From NCBI RefSeq assembly GCF_000247695.1, contig NW_004624849.1, positions 1,437,012 to 1,501,011 of the forward strand: DNA of 64,000 bases. Reading direction: 5' to 3'. A program made the position numbers and the translations under genes. The stretch comes from Heterocephalus glaber (Eukaryota; Chordata; Mammalia; Rodentia; Bathyergidae). How positions within the stretch are numbered: the first letter of the stretch is position 1; each line of letters opens with the position of its first letter. Shown here piece by piece: positions 42,923-56,135 of the stretch. Below the pieces are notes generated by a model. It made no database searches. It worked only from the letters and a program-made list of their open reading frames with translations, and was not told where the DNA came from.

Positions 42923-42960
<38 letters not shown>
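42731..42960 (+). mobile_element. B1-ID composite SINE ending in (CA)n
   Basis: A 7SL-derived part (ccaggtgtgatgatactctc, gagccc agcctgggc region, ccctgtctcaaaataaaaaa) is fused to an ID-like half (cctgggaatgtagcatagta ... ttcaatccccagtac). A CA microsatellite at about 42924-42956 has grown from its tail. Confidence 0.75.
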
Positions 42961-42963
<3 letters not shown>

Positions 42964-43214
42964 AAGATTCAAAAGGCAGCTCTTACTAAGAGGTGAGCCA
43001 GAGCAGCTCTGCCCCAGCCTCTGCAGGCCTCAGGCTTTGCAGCCCTTTTATAAAGGACCCTCACGTTCAGGAGATCAAATGTGAAGAAAATACACCCACA
43101 CCTCCTCCCCCAGCTCTGAAGGGTGCAGAGCTGAGTAACACCCTTCTTCCTGGAGCTTTCTCTTCCCCACAACGAAAGATGTTCTTTCAGGATATATCTG
43201 GGTAATAGCCACAA

Positions 43215-43425
43215 TGCCACTAGTGAGCACTTAGGTATAGCTGACTACATGCCAGGCACTGTTCTGGGCACCTCAGTGTCTATGAGCTCATTTAATCCCC
43301 CCATGATACTGTTATCACCCCATCTGATGAATGAGGAGACTGAGGCACGGAGAAGGCTGGCTGTTTCCGAGGGCTCTTGGAAGAGGTGGTGGATAGCTCT
43401 TCATCACTAGACCGCACTGCTGCCT
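43215..43425 (+). repeat. MIR fragment
   Basis: It contains ctacatgccaggcactgttc, tctatgagctcatttaatcc and gaggagactgaggcacgg, a nearly full-length MIR. Confidence 0.75.
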
Positions 43426-46400
43426 AGGTCTAAAGTGGACCATAACCTGCCAGTACCTCCAGGGTGGATGAGGGTCACTCACTTCGAAAATCAGCTAAAA
43501 AATGGGGCAGGGTCCACTGACTACTGGGGTTTTTCCCTTTTTTACTGTTTCAGGGGACCTGGCAGAGGTCCTGTGAGGGGACAGTGGCTGCCTTGCCCCC
43601 AACTCTGCTGCCCTTTGGCTCCTGGAGCCCCTCACTCCTCTTGCCAACCCCCCCTCCCCAACACAGGCTGTTGACGGAAAACGGCAAGGAATAAAAATAG
43701 CCATTGCTGATGTGGCAGAACAGGGCAGCACACACCAAAGGCTGGGGTAGCGGTGGTGGAGGTGAAAGGAATCAGGGCTCCCAATCCCCATTAGCACCTT
43801 TGGAGGGATACTTGGCCTGTCCCTGCCATTGCTGACCTGTGGTCTCATGCAAGAGTCACCAGAACTGCCTGGAGGCCCAGTCCTAGGGTGTCCAGGGAAA
43901 TCTGCTGGTCTTGGGTCTCAGGAGCAAGCTCTGCCCCCTCACAGCCCTACCCTAGAGTTAGTTTCCTTCCTGCGGAGCAGGGGCCTTGGTTGGATGCCCA
44001 GGTGAGTGACGCCCTGTCTGAGCCTGAGTGCCCCTATAAAGGGGTCAAGGAGCTGAGTTTATATAACCTGAAAAGCACTGACAGTCCTTCTCCTCCATCC
44101 TCATCTTGCTGCCTGCTCTCTGAGGCCCTCAGGCAAGGGCCTCCCACTCCTCCGGGTTCCTGGCCCTCCCCTGTTCTCAGCGACCGCTCTTCCTGGAGCC
44201 TTCTCTAATGCTGTCACCCCTCCCCTCACTGCTTTATTCCCACCCTCCTCTCTCCTATCCACACTTTCTCTTCTGGTGGTCAGTTACCCCGAAAGGCAGG
44301 GGCCTTGTCAGACAACCCAACATCTGACCAGATCGGGTCCTTCAGCGTCTGGCACAGGTCTTCCCTGGACTGGCCTGGGGTGGGGCAGAGAGCAACCCTC
44401 ACATCTGGCCAATTTTGAGCTGGGGAGGTGACCCCAGTTCTGAGCCCTGACTCTAGGAAAGTTTCCGACTAGAAATGACAAGCAGGTCTAGGCTGGCCCA
44501 CGGATGACCTAGCAAGGACCCTCATTGCCATCCCCAAACTCCCTAAAGCTCCAGCACAAACTCTTGAGGGGTGCCTGGGGTAGAGATGGGGGGTGGGCTG
44601 CTGAAACTCTGGAGGCCGACCAGGGAACCTGTGGCACATGTGGCAGGGGGCTGTGTGGGCCTTCAGGCCTGGCTCACCTTCGCCTCAGTGCCTGACACTG
44701 TAAGTCTAAAGGCCCTTGGGTATGTCCAGCCCTCTACCTTGTCCCACACAGATGATGTGGCTCCAAACCCTAGTGTGGTGACCACAGCAATCCATACCCC
44801 TGCCACATGGGTGAAGATTCCAGCCACGGGCAGGGGCTGGGAGGTGAAGCCGGAAGAATCTGGAGGGTCCTAGGAGAACCAGTCCTCCCTGCCCCACTCC
44901 ACTCCACACATGGCCAGCCTCTACCATGGCTGGGGTCTCCTTGGCCGAGCTCAGGGCCCAGGTTGCAGCCATAGGCTTGTCACAGTTGATTGATAGCAAC
45001 CCCACTTCAGCCCCTTCCCTGTGTCCAGACTCACTGCCGTCCCAACCTGGTTCATCAGTAGGGCTGGCTGAAATGGTCCCAAGCTCCTTCTGCCTCTTTC
45101 CTTCCGGACTCTGCTGGGTGATTTGTTTTTGTGCAGGCCCCTACTAAGATAGGGGTGGAGAGGGACATGACCCTAGATGTCCCCACCTGGAGGCCACCTC
45201 CCCACAGCAGGGTGCCATGAGGCCTCAGGCTGGCCTGGCCCCCTACTCTGACCAGCAGGGGGAGGGAGGGCAGGACACAGACTTCCCTGGGTGGATGGAG
45301 GGGGAAGGGGACTCAGGACTCTGCTTACACAGTCTTTCTTCAGAAACCTCCAGTAGCTGCCACCCATGTTGCTCTCTAGACTGGGATTTCCCAATCCTGT
45401 AAACAAGTGGTCCCTCTGGTAAGAATAACCCTTGTATCCCACCAACATTTAGCTTCCTGCACCTCCCAACTGCGTCCCTGAGCTCTGTTCAGTTCACTCC
45501 GCCTTCTCCACCGGCCACTGTCCACCCTTCCCAGTGTCCTGGTGCCCAGCTCTGCCCGCAGGGAGGGAGGGGGAGGCTGAGGTCTGCTGGCCCTGCCCCC
45601 CGACCACAAGGTTGGGCCCTACAGGTCCTCCTGAGTCCCCCCAGAGCCCTCCTGGCCCCTCTGCGTCTGTTAGTGCTGCAGTCCCATCTTCTTCCCCTCA
45701 AGCTGTGCGCTCAGGCTCCGGGACCGCACATTCTCCTTCCCTATGTAGGGGCGCTCCCATGGCCCCCTCCCTTTCCAGGGCTCAGCCTGTCCCAGAGAAG
45801 AGGAGTGGGAGTGGGCTGGAGGAGGGCGGGACCTCGGGTAGGGCCCGGGCTGCCTGGGATGCGTCCCCTGCTGGCACCTCTCACAAATTCCTGTTTCAGC
45901 ACAGCAAAGGAGCCGCCACCCGACCGGCCTCTTGCGGCTCTCTGCTCCCCCCGCCCCCCCCACTCTACCTCCAGCCGAGAAGCTGCACCAGGCCCAGCTA
46001 GCCACCGGCTAGCTCCCTCACTCTCCTGAAGAAACTGCAGCCCCGTCCCTGTCCCTTGGGACACCCTGTGCCCGTCCGGAGTCAAGCTTTATCCAGGGGG
46101 CCATTTGTTACCAAAGTGAAGACCCTTGCTGAGGGCAAGGAGGGCTAGCCAGGCAGAGGCAGAGAAAAGAGATGATCAGACACAGACAGAGGCAAGTTTG
46201 GGGACAGAGAGAGGAAGTCCAGGCACAGAGTTTTGTCAGGGCAGCCAAGCAGAGCGGAGCCCGGGCACGGGCAGCAGAACCCGTGTGGGCAGGAGTCAGT
46301 GGTGCCAGAGCAAAGTGGTGACTTCCTTAGAGCCAGGCTGGGGTTGGGGCCAAGGTGGCCTGTCCCTTGGGGTGACTCGCCCTTGGGGATACCGCTTGGC

Positions 46401-46690
46401 TGGTGTGAAGGGGCGCAGTACTCACTGTTAGACGGGAGTGGAGCGGTAGCTGACAAGCCCGGAGTGTCGTGCCCACCGCGGGCTGGGGCTGGAACTCTGG
46501 GGGACTTGGCCGGGGGGCCGGGCCGGCGGGGACAGCTGCTGCCGCTGATGTCACAGGGTCATGAGTGAAACCTGAGGACTGGGCCAATCTTCAGGTGGGA
46601 GCCTCTGCTGCACTGCCCTCACGGAGTGCTCAGGGCTCAGCCTGGGAGCCCTGGGCTCTGGAGCCTCAGTGACCAGGGGGGCGGGGTGAC
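43426..46690. other. Intergenic, locally GC-rich; no gene seen
   Basis: No coding exon was recognised. The segment 45900-46560 is CpG- and G+C-richer than its surroundings and ends in a cluster with CAGCTG (46531-46536) and tgatgtca, possible E-box and CRE-like sites. A near-MEF2 match (ataaaaatag, 43691-43700) also occurs. Function is not shown. Confidence 0.35.
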
Positions 46691-47345
46691 ACACTCATCT
46701 ATTCACACACACTTGTGTGCACACACACATGCACATATTGGGACACATGTGTGAGACCCCTCCACCACAGGTCCTCCCCAGCCTTGACAAATGTACACAG
46801 GTTCATCCTCACACTTGATCTCCTTTCACGCTCACTACCAGAAATGCTCCATGGCACAGCCTGGCTCACACCCTCAGTTACGCAGGTGCACATGTATGAC
46901 CCTCCAGGAACAAATGCTGCACTCCCACATGTTCAGCCACACACAAGAATCACTCTTTATATGTCCACAATCATCTCCACAACACTTACCCCCATCGCAC
47001 ACACCCCCAGGCTCACATTGGGCTTGTCCATGTGTACAAGTATATACATAAACCCATGTGTGCGCATGTGCACACTCATGCCCAGATGAACACAAATGCC
47101 ACATGTCACCATCACAAGTCTTTATTCAGTGTATTCCTGTGTATACACCCCACAACAATGCTTACTCGGTTCTGCTTTCACAAATATGACTTACCTGTGT
47201 GGTCATCTGTACCCACACACACGCCCTGTTCACATGCACACAGGGCCACCATAGTGATCACTAGATTTATGTCTAGTGTAAGCCTGCCTATACACCCATA
47301 CTCGCACATCACACACACACACACACACACGCACACACGCTCACT
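46691..47345. repeat. Degenerate CA/TG-rich region with (CA)n core
   Basis: Interspersed cacaca, tgtgtg and gcacaca motifs run for some 650 bases, with a purer CA run at about 47311-47340. Confidence 0.75.
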
Positions 47346-47908
47346 CCCAGCTGTTTAGCTGCACCACACAGCTGTCCACGGAGTGTTTCTCTACCTCCTC
47401 TAGCCCCTCCACCCCCACCCCACTGGCTATTCATCTGTCCCTCAGAGCTTGGGCAGTGTGTGCGGGGGTGGGGTGGGGGGTGGTGGTGTCTGTTTTAGCC
47501 ACTTCTCCTCCCCCATGTTCCACTCTGGGGGTGTGGTGACCCCTAGTGGAGCTGTTGTGAAATGCTTCATCTCAGAGCTTGCTCCCCTGGCCTCTGGCTG
47601 AGGCCAGGAGGTGTGAATCTAACAGTCCTGTCCTCATTCCTTCCCCATTGTTCCACAACAGTCAGCATGGCCATCCTGAGCCTATCCATGCCACCATCTT
47701 TTTCTGGCAGCTCAGAGTTCTGGCTGCCTGGTGCCCCCGCAAGCTGAGCCCTGGACAGTGTCAAAATGAAGGGCTTGGCTTCTGCTCAGTTTGCCCACCC
47801 CCGAGAGGTGATTTGTTTCCAAATCTAGGTGTGAGTGTTGGTGTCCACTGTACACGATTCTTTATCCTGCCTTGCTCACTGACCTCTCTGAGGAGCAGTT
47901 CTCACTTG

Positions 47909-48060
47909 TTTTTTGTTTTTTGAGACAGAGTCTCACTGTGTAGTTCAGGCTGGCCTTGAACTCACTATGTAGCTTAGGCTGGCCTCAAACTCACTGTGAT
48001 CCTCCTGCCTCAGTCTCCCATGTGGAGGGATTATAGGTGTGCCCCACTACACCTGACTCT
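47909..48060 (-). mobile_element. B1 SINE with internal duplication
   Basis: The plus strand shows gagacagagtctcactgtgt, agttcaggctggccttgaac, then the same phrase again (agcttaggctggcctcaaac). That internal duplication is typical of rodent B1 quasi-dimers. It ends near the complement of the 5' start at cccactacacctgactc. Confidence 0.85.
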
Positions 48061-51000
48061 CACTTGGTTTTATTGCTAATGGAATCCAGGTCTTATCCAC
48101 CAGGCCTCTTCTATGCAAGGGTCCGTTTTTTCTAGCATTCAGAGGAAACGTACATTTCTTCTCATATCCCTCCCAAGCTGCCTCCTAGAAGCTGGTCCTA
48201 GGGCCGGGTCCCTTTCATCACTCCCAGCCCTGCTGTGACATCAGTTCACTTTGCTGCTGGTTACTGTCTGCAACCCCCCACGGGACACTGCTCTCTGTCT
48301 GTGGCACTGGAAGTGAGGTGGTGGGAACCAGCTGTCGTTTTCACTTGTAGCTCTGCCCCTTTGGTCTCTGCCTTGGCACCTTAGTCACCTTCTAAAATCT
48401 CTAAGGGGAAAATATTCTTCAGTGAGGGATTAGAGTAATCAGAAGGAACTTCCTCATTACAGGAGGCAGAGCTGCCACATTCAGTTTCTGGGTTGTGTAC
48501 TGCACAATCCTGGGCACCAATCGCGTTTGAAGTCACTATAGATTGATATATTTAACATAATTTTCTGGCAACAGTAGCAAAATGTCTAGGGGAAGGGGCT
48601 AATTTTTCTAATTTGTACAAAGTGTCATCTGGATTAGGGACGGGCTGACTGGAAAACAAGAGCTGTGTGTTAAATATGACTTTGTTCCATAGCCTGAGGT
48701 GAATGTGTTCCTCCTTCTCTTGAAAACAGTGTTCTTCTTCCTTCTAGGGAACTCCCCTACTCCAAGTGTATGATTCTGCGGGCCTGCTGATTTCATGATG
48801 GCCACCCCACCCCTGCCACAGGGATGGTGATGTCACCCAAGTCTGATCAGTCCTCTTGGCCACAGGGCTTGGTCCAAAAGCTGGGTCAATCATAGTCCTT
48901 GCCTGGGATTTGATAGGCACCCAGATATAAAGAAAGATTCTTTCTCAGAAGTCTCTAAATCTGTCAGAAGTAACTGAAATAAACCTGAAGGTACCCGAAG
49001 TAGGGAAGTTCATCTGTAGGTGGAAGGAGAACACCAAACAGAGAAGGAGGCATGCAGGAGACTGAAGAAGGAAGGAGGCAGAGAGGGACCTGAAGACACA
49101 TTTTAGAGTCCCTGAGCCAGTTAAGACTACAGACCAGCTCTATTACTGTCCTATCATAAGCCCAAATCCCACACTTTTTCCTTAAACTAGTTCAGTTTAG
49201 TTGAGTTACAGTCACCGATAAATAACATAATTCTACATCCACCTCCCAGAAAATCCCACCCTGACCCACAGGAACAGCCTCTCCACAGCCACCACCCGAA
49301 ATCATTTGATTTTGTGGGGGCTTCAGCAGGATGCCCCCTCATGGTGTCCCCCAATTCCAGGAGTCCTGGGAGGGAAAGGCTCTGGAACTCCATTCCATAG
49401 TGCAATTCCAATGGGATGGGGCCTTGAAACCAGGTCCCTATTCCAGGAAATCCCACAATCTATTTATAAATCCTCAAAGTACCACCAGGTGCTGCTGAAC
49501 AAAGCCACACACAAATCTCTCACAAGGACAATCATAATTTGCAGAAATAGTGTACTCAGAGCTATTAAGCAGAAAAACGAAATTCTTCCACTGTTGTACT
49601 TCTGAGGCTCCTTCTTTCTCACATACCATTTGTTAGTCACATAGTTATGTGTCACTGACAGAATTCTGCAGCCATATTTAATCCCTTTCTTTCAACCCCC
49701 ATATTTTAGTTCCTTTGGAACTGGGGTCAAGGAAAGGACCCCTTACTTGGTTGCTGCTGTCTCATCAATGCCTTCTCATCTGCACCAGGAATAAGCATTG
49801 AAATCTCTACTAGAATTCAGGGAAATGGCCTTTTCTCTCCATTTCCATCTAAAGAGAAGAGATAGCTCATTTTTTAGGTCCATGGCTTTTAATGACCACA
49901 CTATACTCCTCTGGGTGAGTTGTCTACATTTACTCAACTACTCCTGTATTATTGGGCATTAAGTACTGTTAAATTCTGAAATCTTAAAAATAACACTGTG
50001 ATGAACATGTTTTAGTATAAATCTTTGTCCATGTTTAGTTTATTCCTAGAAATAGATTTACCAAGGCAACGGGCAGGACAAAGAGTCTCGGGACACTAAA
50101 TTTTGGTACAAATTGTCTTAGGTCACACACAAACACACACCCCCAAAACAAAAAAAAATCCAAAGATGCAAACAAGAGTTCTCATTAAGGAAAAAAAAAT
50201 GAAAGGAAATAGGCGGTGTGTCTAGTGCTTGAAAGAAAATAATAGTAATCAGGAAAGTTGCAGGCAGGTAACCTCCTCCACTCTTCCAGACTGATATAAG
50301 CTCTCCTAACTGAATGAGCAGATACACACCTTCTTGCGCCCTCCAAACAGCAAATGTTTTGGTTTCCTGTGACAAAGAACTCAAATTGAATACCACAAGG
50401 CAGAGAGTTTTTACCTCAGCCTTATTTTCCAAAACCACAAGTTTTGCCCAAGGTTAACATGCAGTTTCATGTCTGAGGACCTGGGACCTCTCCTCATTTG
50501 TTTTCCATAGCCACCTCCAGCCTGCACCTGGCTCCCTTCAGAGGGACAAAAGTGGTGGCCTCCTGGCCACCCTCCCTGTCTCCAGCTTGGCCTCAGTTGA
50601 ACCCTTTGGCAATTTTATACTGAGCAGACTTCTCTTCGATGTCTATTTTGGTATTTAATGTCTCTGAACTGAATGTACTGTAGAGAAAGTACAGGGGCTT
50701 TTCCCAGAAGTTTTCAGTAGCTGGGGTGGGGTAGACAGGGAAATGTGGTGTCTTAGGTATGATTCCCTCAAAGCAAAGTCAAGGCAAGTATTTTGGGAGC
50801 AAGTGGCTTATTTGGAAGAAGACATCAGGAAGCAGTGTGGTGGAGTAGAGAATGGACAGGAAAAGGAGAAAAGTCAGTAAGGCGTTTGTTTAGGAGCAGG
50901 ATACCCTGGGGGAAACTAGAGTGCAAGCCCATCTCTCGCCATACACACATTGCAGGTGGGGGTGTTGGGGATGGAACTCAGGACCTTTCACTTGCTAAGC

Positions 51001-52729
51001 ACATGCTTTTTCACTAAGCTGCACCCCAGCTCTAGACATATGATTTATAAAACAAAAATAAGACCTTACTATGCCTGCTGGCTTTTTCATTCAACTGTCT
51101 TGGACATCTTTCCACATCAATAAAGATATACGACACCAAGACTGTCAACAGCTGAAGAGCATTCCATTGGGAGGCTACACACCCGTAAGACATCTGTTAT
51201 TTTGAACTTTGGCTGAAATAAAACAAAGATGTGAGGAACATGATGAATCTTCTTAAAACATGGCTGTGCATATCACCTCTTCTTTCTCTCTTGCTCAAAC
51301 CCCATCCACAGCTCCATTATCCATGTGCTGATGCCTGCATTCTGTAACTTGGCATTCGAGTCTGACCCATGAATAACCTGTGTCTGCTCCTCTGCCACCC
51401 AGACAGTTGGACCTATTGGGTCATTTCAGGCCCTGTCCATTGCTGCACCTGTGCCTGGATGGCCTCTTCTCTCCTGTGCTGCTTGGCCCTGTCCAAATGC
51501 TGCCTTCCTCAGAACTCCATCCTCCAGTGGCCCAGGCCTCCCTTTCTCATTATCTTTTCTGTGTGTCTCCTGCACTGGGGATTCTTTTTTTTAATTTTTT
51601 TTTATTTTTTATGTGATCTTGTGTTTCTGCTCTTTTTTGATAGGTCTGTTTTCCACTTCCCTACAATGCTGGATCAGTGTTCAGATGGGCAGCTTCATGC
51701 ACAGCCACAATCGTGTTCGGTGTTTGTTGATGGTGACCACAGTGACTGATTTTGTTCTGGAATGAGGGTGGAGGAGAGTGTTCCGCTCACTGGGGTTCTG
51801 TGACAACTGGATCTCGGCTTGTTGAAGTCTGTTGAAGTGACAAGACCAACAGAGACAGCCAATGCACTGCCCATGGGCCCCCTCTCTGGGCGACAGTACA
51901 TAGGAGCAAAGGCAGTGGCGGGGGGTGGGAGTGGAGGTGGGGGTGTCTTTCTGGTTCCAGACTCCAGAACTGCCAGGAAAAGGAGCTAAACCAAAGTGGA
52001 AGGTGGGGGAAGGGCAACTCCGAGGGTGCTAATCCCAGCTTCCTGTCCGGATTTTCCTTGACTGCTGCTCAGGGCCTATCTTAGGATGGTCACAGCTGCC
52101 GAAATAGATCTCCCCCCTCACCTGTTGTTAAGCAATGGAGACCTTGCTGACTTCCTGTCAGAAGAATGCATGCTTTTGTAACTTTTCCAATATAGGGGAC
52201 AGGATTGACTGCCACCTTTCTCCATTTCTGAGGGACCAAGGCTCACCTTAACCAGGAATCAGGGAGCAAAGAGCCAAAATAAGGAACTGGAGATGGATTT
52301 TTGGCCAGAGTTCCATCCTCTTCTGTGAATTCGGCCAGTGTTTCCTTTCTGGTCTTCTTCAGAAACTACGCTCTGTCCACAGAATGTCCCTCTCCTGACT
52401 GACAAAGTGGCAGGGAGCAGATCTGAGGCCTCTCTCACTCACCTGTCCCTAACACCCAAGGCGGCCCCTACAAATGTCTATACCTGCTGAACCCATCAAG
52501 TGAGCTAGGGATCTGGGACCTGGAAACCAAGCCTACCTAGCAACTCACTCATTTATTCAACAAACATGGCCTCCCTGGCCCAATACTGTGGGTGAGTAAC
52601 GGTGACAGGTAAGAGGAGGAGTAACACACAATACTCCGGAGGCCTAGCACAGGGGAGGAGGATGTAAATTCCAGAGGAAATAGGGGAGTTGAGAGCAGAA
52701 ACTTAAACTATGCCCCCCCCCCCACGCCA
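48061..52729. other. Intergenic: old repeat debris, no gene seen
   Basis: Pieces at about 49870-50060 and 51040-51190 resemble old L1 3' ends (gatgaacatgttttagtata, tagaaatagatttaccaagg; tggacatctttccacatcaa). A weak ID-like SINE lies at 50957-51032. No exon pattern was found on either strand. Confidence 0.45.
50957..51032 (-). mobile_element. Diverged tRNA-derived SINE
   Basis: It shows gggggtgttggggatggaac and aggacctttcacttgctaag, ending cactaagctgcaccccagct, in the minus orientation. Confidence 0.6.
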
Positions 52730-52817
52730 GAGTCCGGGGCAGGCCTGCGCATGCGTGGGAGGAGCTGTGAATTGGCGTCGGCGTTGCTGAGGGAACCCAG
52801 ACCTGCGAATGCTGGCC

Positions 52818-54994
<2,177 letters not shown>

Positions 54995-55947
54995 GGATGG
55001 AAGCTCACAGGAGTCCTCACCAGCTTCAGTGCGGGGCTGAGAACGGCCCTGTAGTCTCCACTTGCTCACTACTGTCTGCTGATTGCACCCATGCTGTCAG
55101 CCCTCCCCTCTGGGGGTGGGGGATCCACCCCTCTCCACCCCATTGCCATCCTGAACAGGCCTAGAAGACACCCTCCAAGCCCAGCCAGGGGCCCAGAAGC
55201 CACATGAGCCCGACTCTGGGCCACGGTTTTCTGCCTGGACCAGGGCAATGCCTCTACACTACAAGTCCCAGCCCACCTCTGTCCCTCTCTCCTCTGGGAT
55301 GACAAAGGCTGTAGGGTCACCAGCTGGGTTAAGAATGGGGCAGGAGGTGAGAGGAAAGGACTGCTCCTGTTTCCCAAGCACCTTGAAGCTCCCCGAAGCT
55401 CCCCCTACCTGGGGTAGGGCTTGGAGCTGAGTCAGTGCCCTTATGATCCACCATCAGCCCAAGAAGTTAACCTTGGCAGCCAGTAGAGTACTGGATATGT
55501 CCTTCTCCTGCCCCCAGGAATACCCTAAGGTCCCATGAGGACAGGTGGGAACTGAGTGTTCTTTGTCCCTCCAGGACAGGGTGGTTCCTCGCACTCCATC
55601 CATAGGAGTGAGTCACCCAGGCCAGTTGAGAGAGGTGCCTGGGCTGATCAGTGACGGGCTTTTGGGGTCTGGGGTGGTTGTGGCCCTGGAAGGCCCCTGA
55701 GAAGGAGAGGGCAGGAAGGAGGACACATCTGGAGAGAGAAGGCCTGTTCTCCCCCTTTCCCAACTGCTGACTGTTACCCCAGGAGCAGACATGGAGGACA
55801 CCAGGTTAAGTCCAGGTGTTTGTATTCAGGCTAGAAAAGGAAATGTCCCCAGAGTCCCATGCTGCTCTTAGGCCCTCTGCCGGGCTGGATCACAATCCGA
55901 GGAGCTATGCTAGGTTCCAGCAGTCACCATGGTGGTGGCCATGCAGC
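54995..55947. other. 3' UTRs and gap between convergent PRR29 and ICAM2
   Basis: No further coding sequence is seen. No plus-strand AATAAA was found before ICAM2's stop. On the minus strand an AATACA variant at 55821-55826 could be the ICAM2 poly(A) signal, giving a 3' UTR of about 140 nt. The nearest plus-strand AATAAA is at about 56070, inside ICAM2 exon 4, so transcript ends may overlap. Confidence 0.4.
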
Positions 55948-56135
55948 TCATGCAGGCTGCACCCGGAAGGTGCGGGGCAGCCTTCGCCAGGCAGCCAGTA
56001 CCCCGTAGGTGCCTGTCCGCCTCTGGCGCTGATGCTGGCTGATGATAAAGCAGAGCAGGATGGATGTCACAAATAAAAACAGCAGAACTGACACGACTGT
56101 GACGATGATGACCATCTGGCTGTCTTGCACGGGCT
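55948..56135 (-). CDS. ICAM2: ICAM2 exon 4: stalk, transmembrane helix and cytoplasmic tail
   Basis: It encodes EPVQDSQ, then [25 protein letters not shown] as the membrane span, and a basic tail with [19 protein letters not shown] and a TGA stop. Confidence 0.95.

Noticed and set aside
43691..43700. Near-MEF2 site ataaaaatag as an SCN4A muscle enhancer
   Set aside because: It misses one consensus base, stands alone and is 12 kb upstream; chance is likely.
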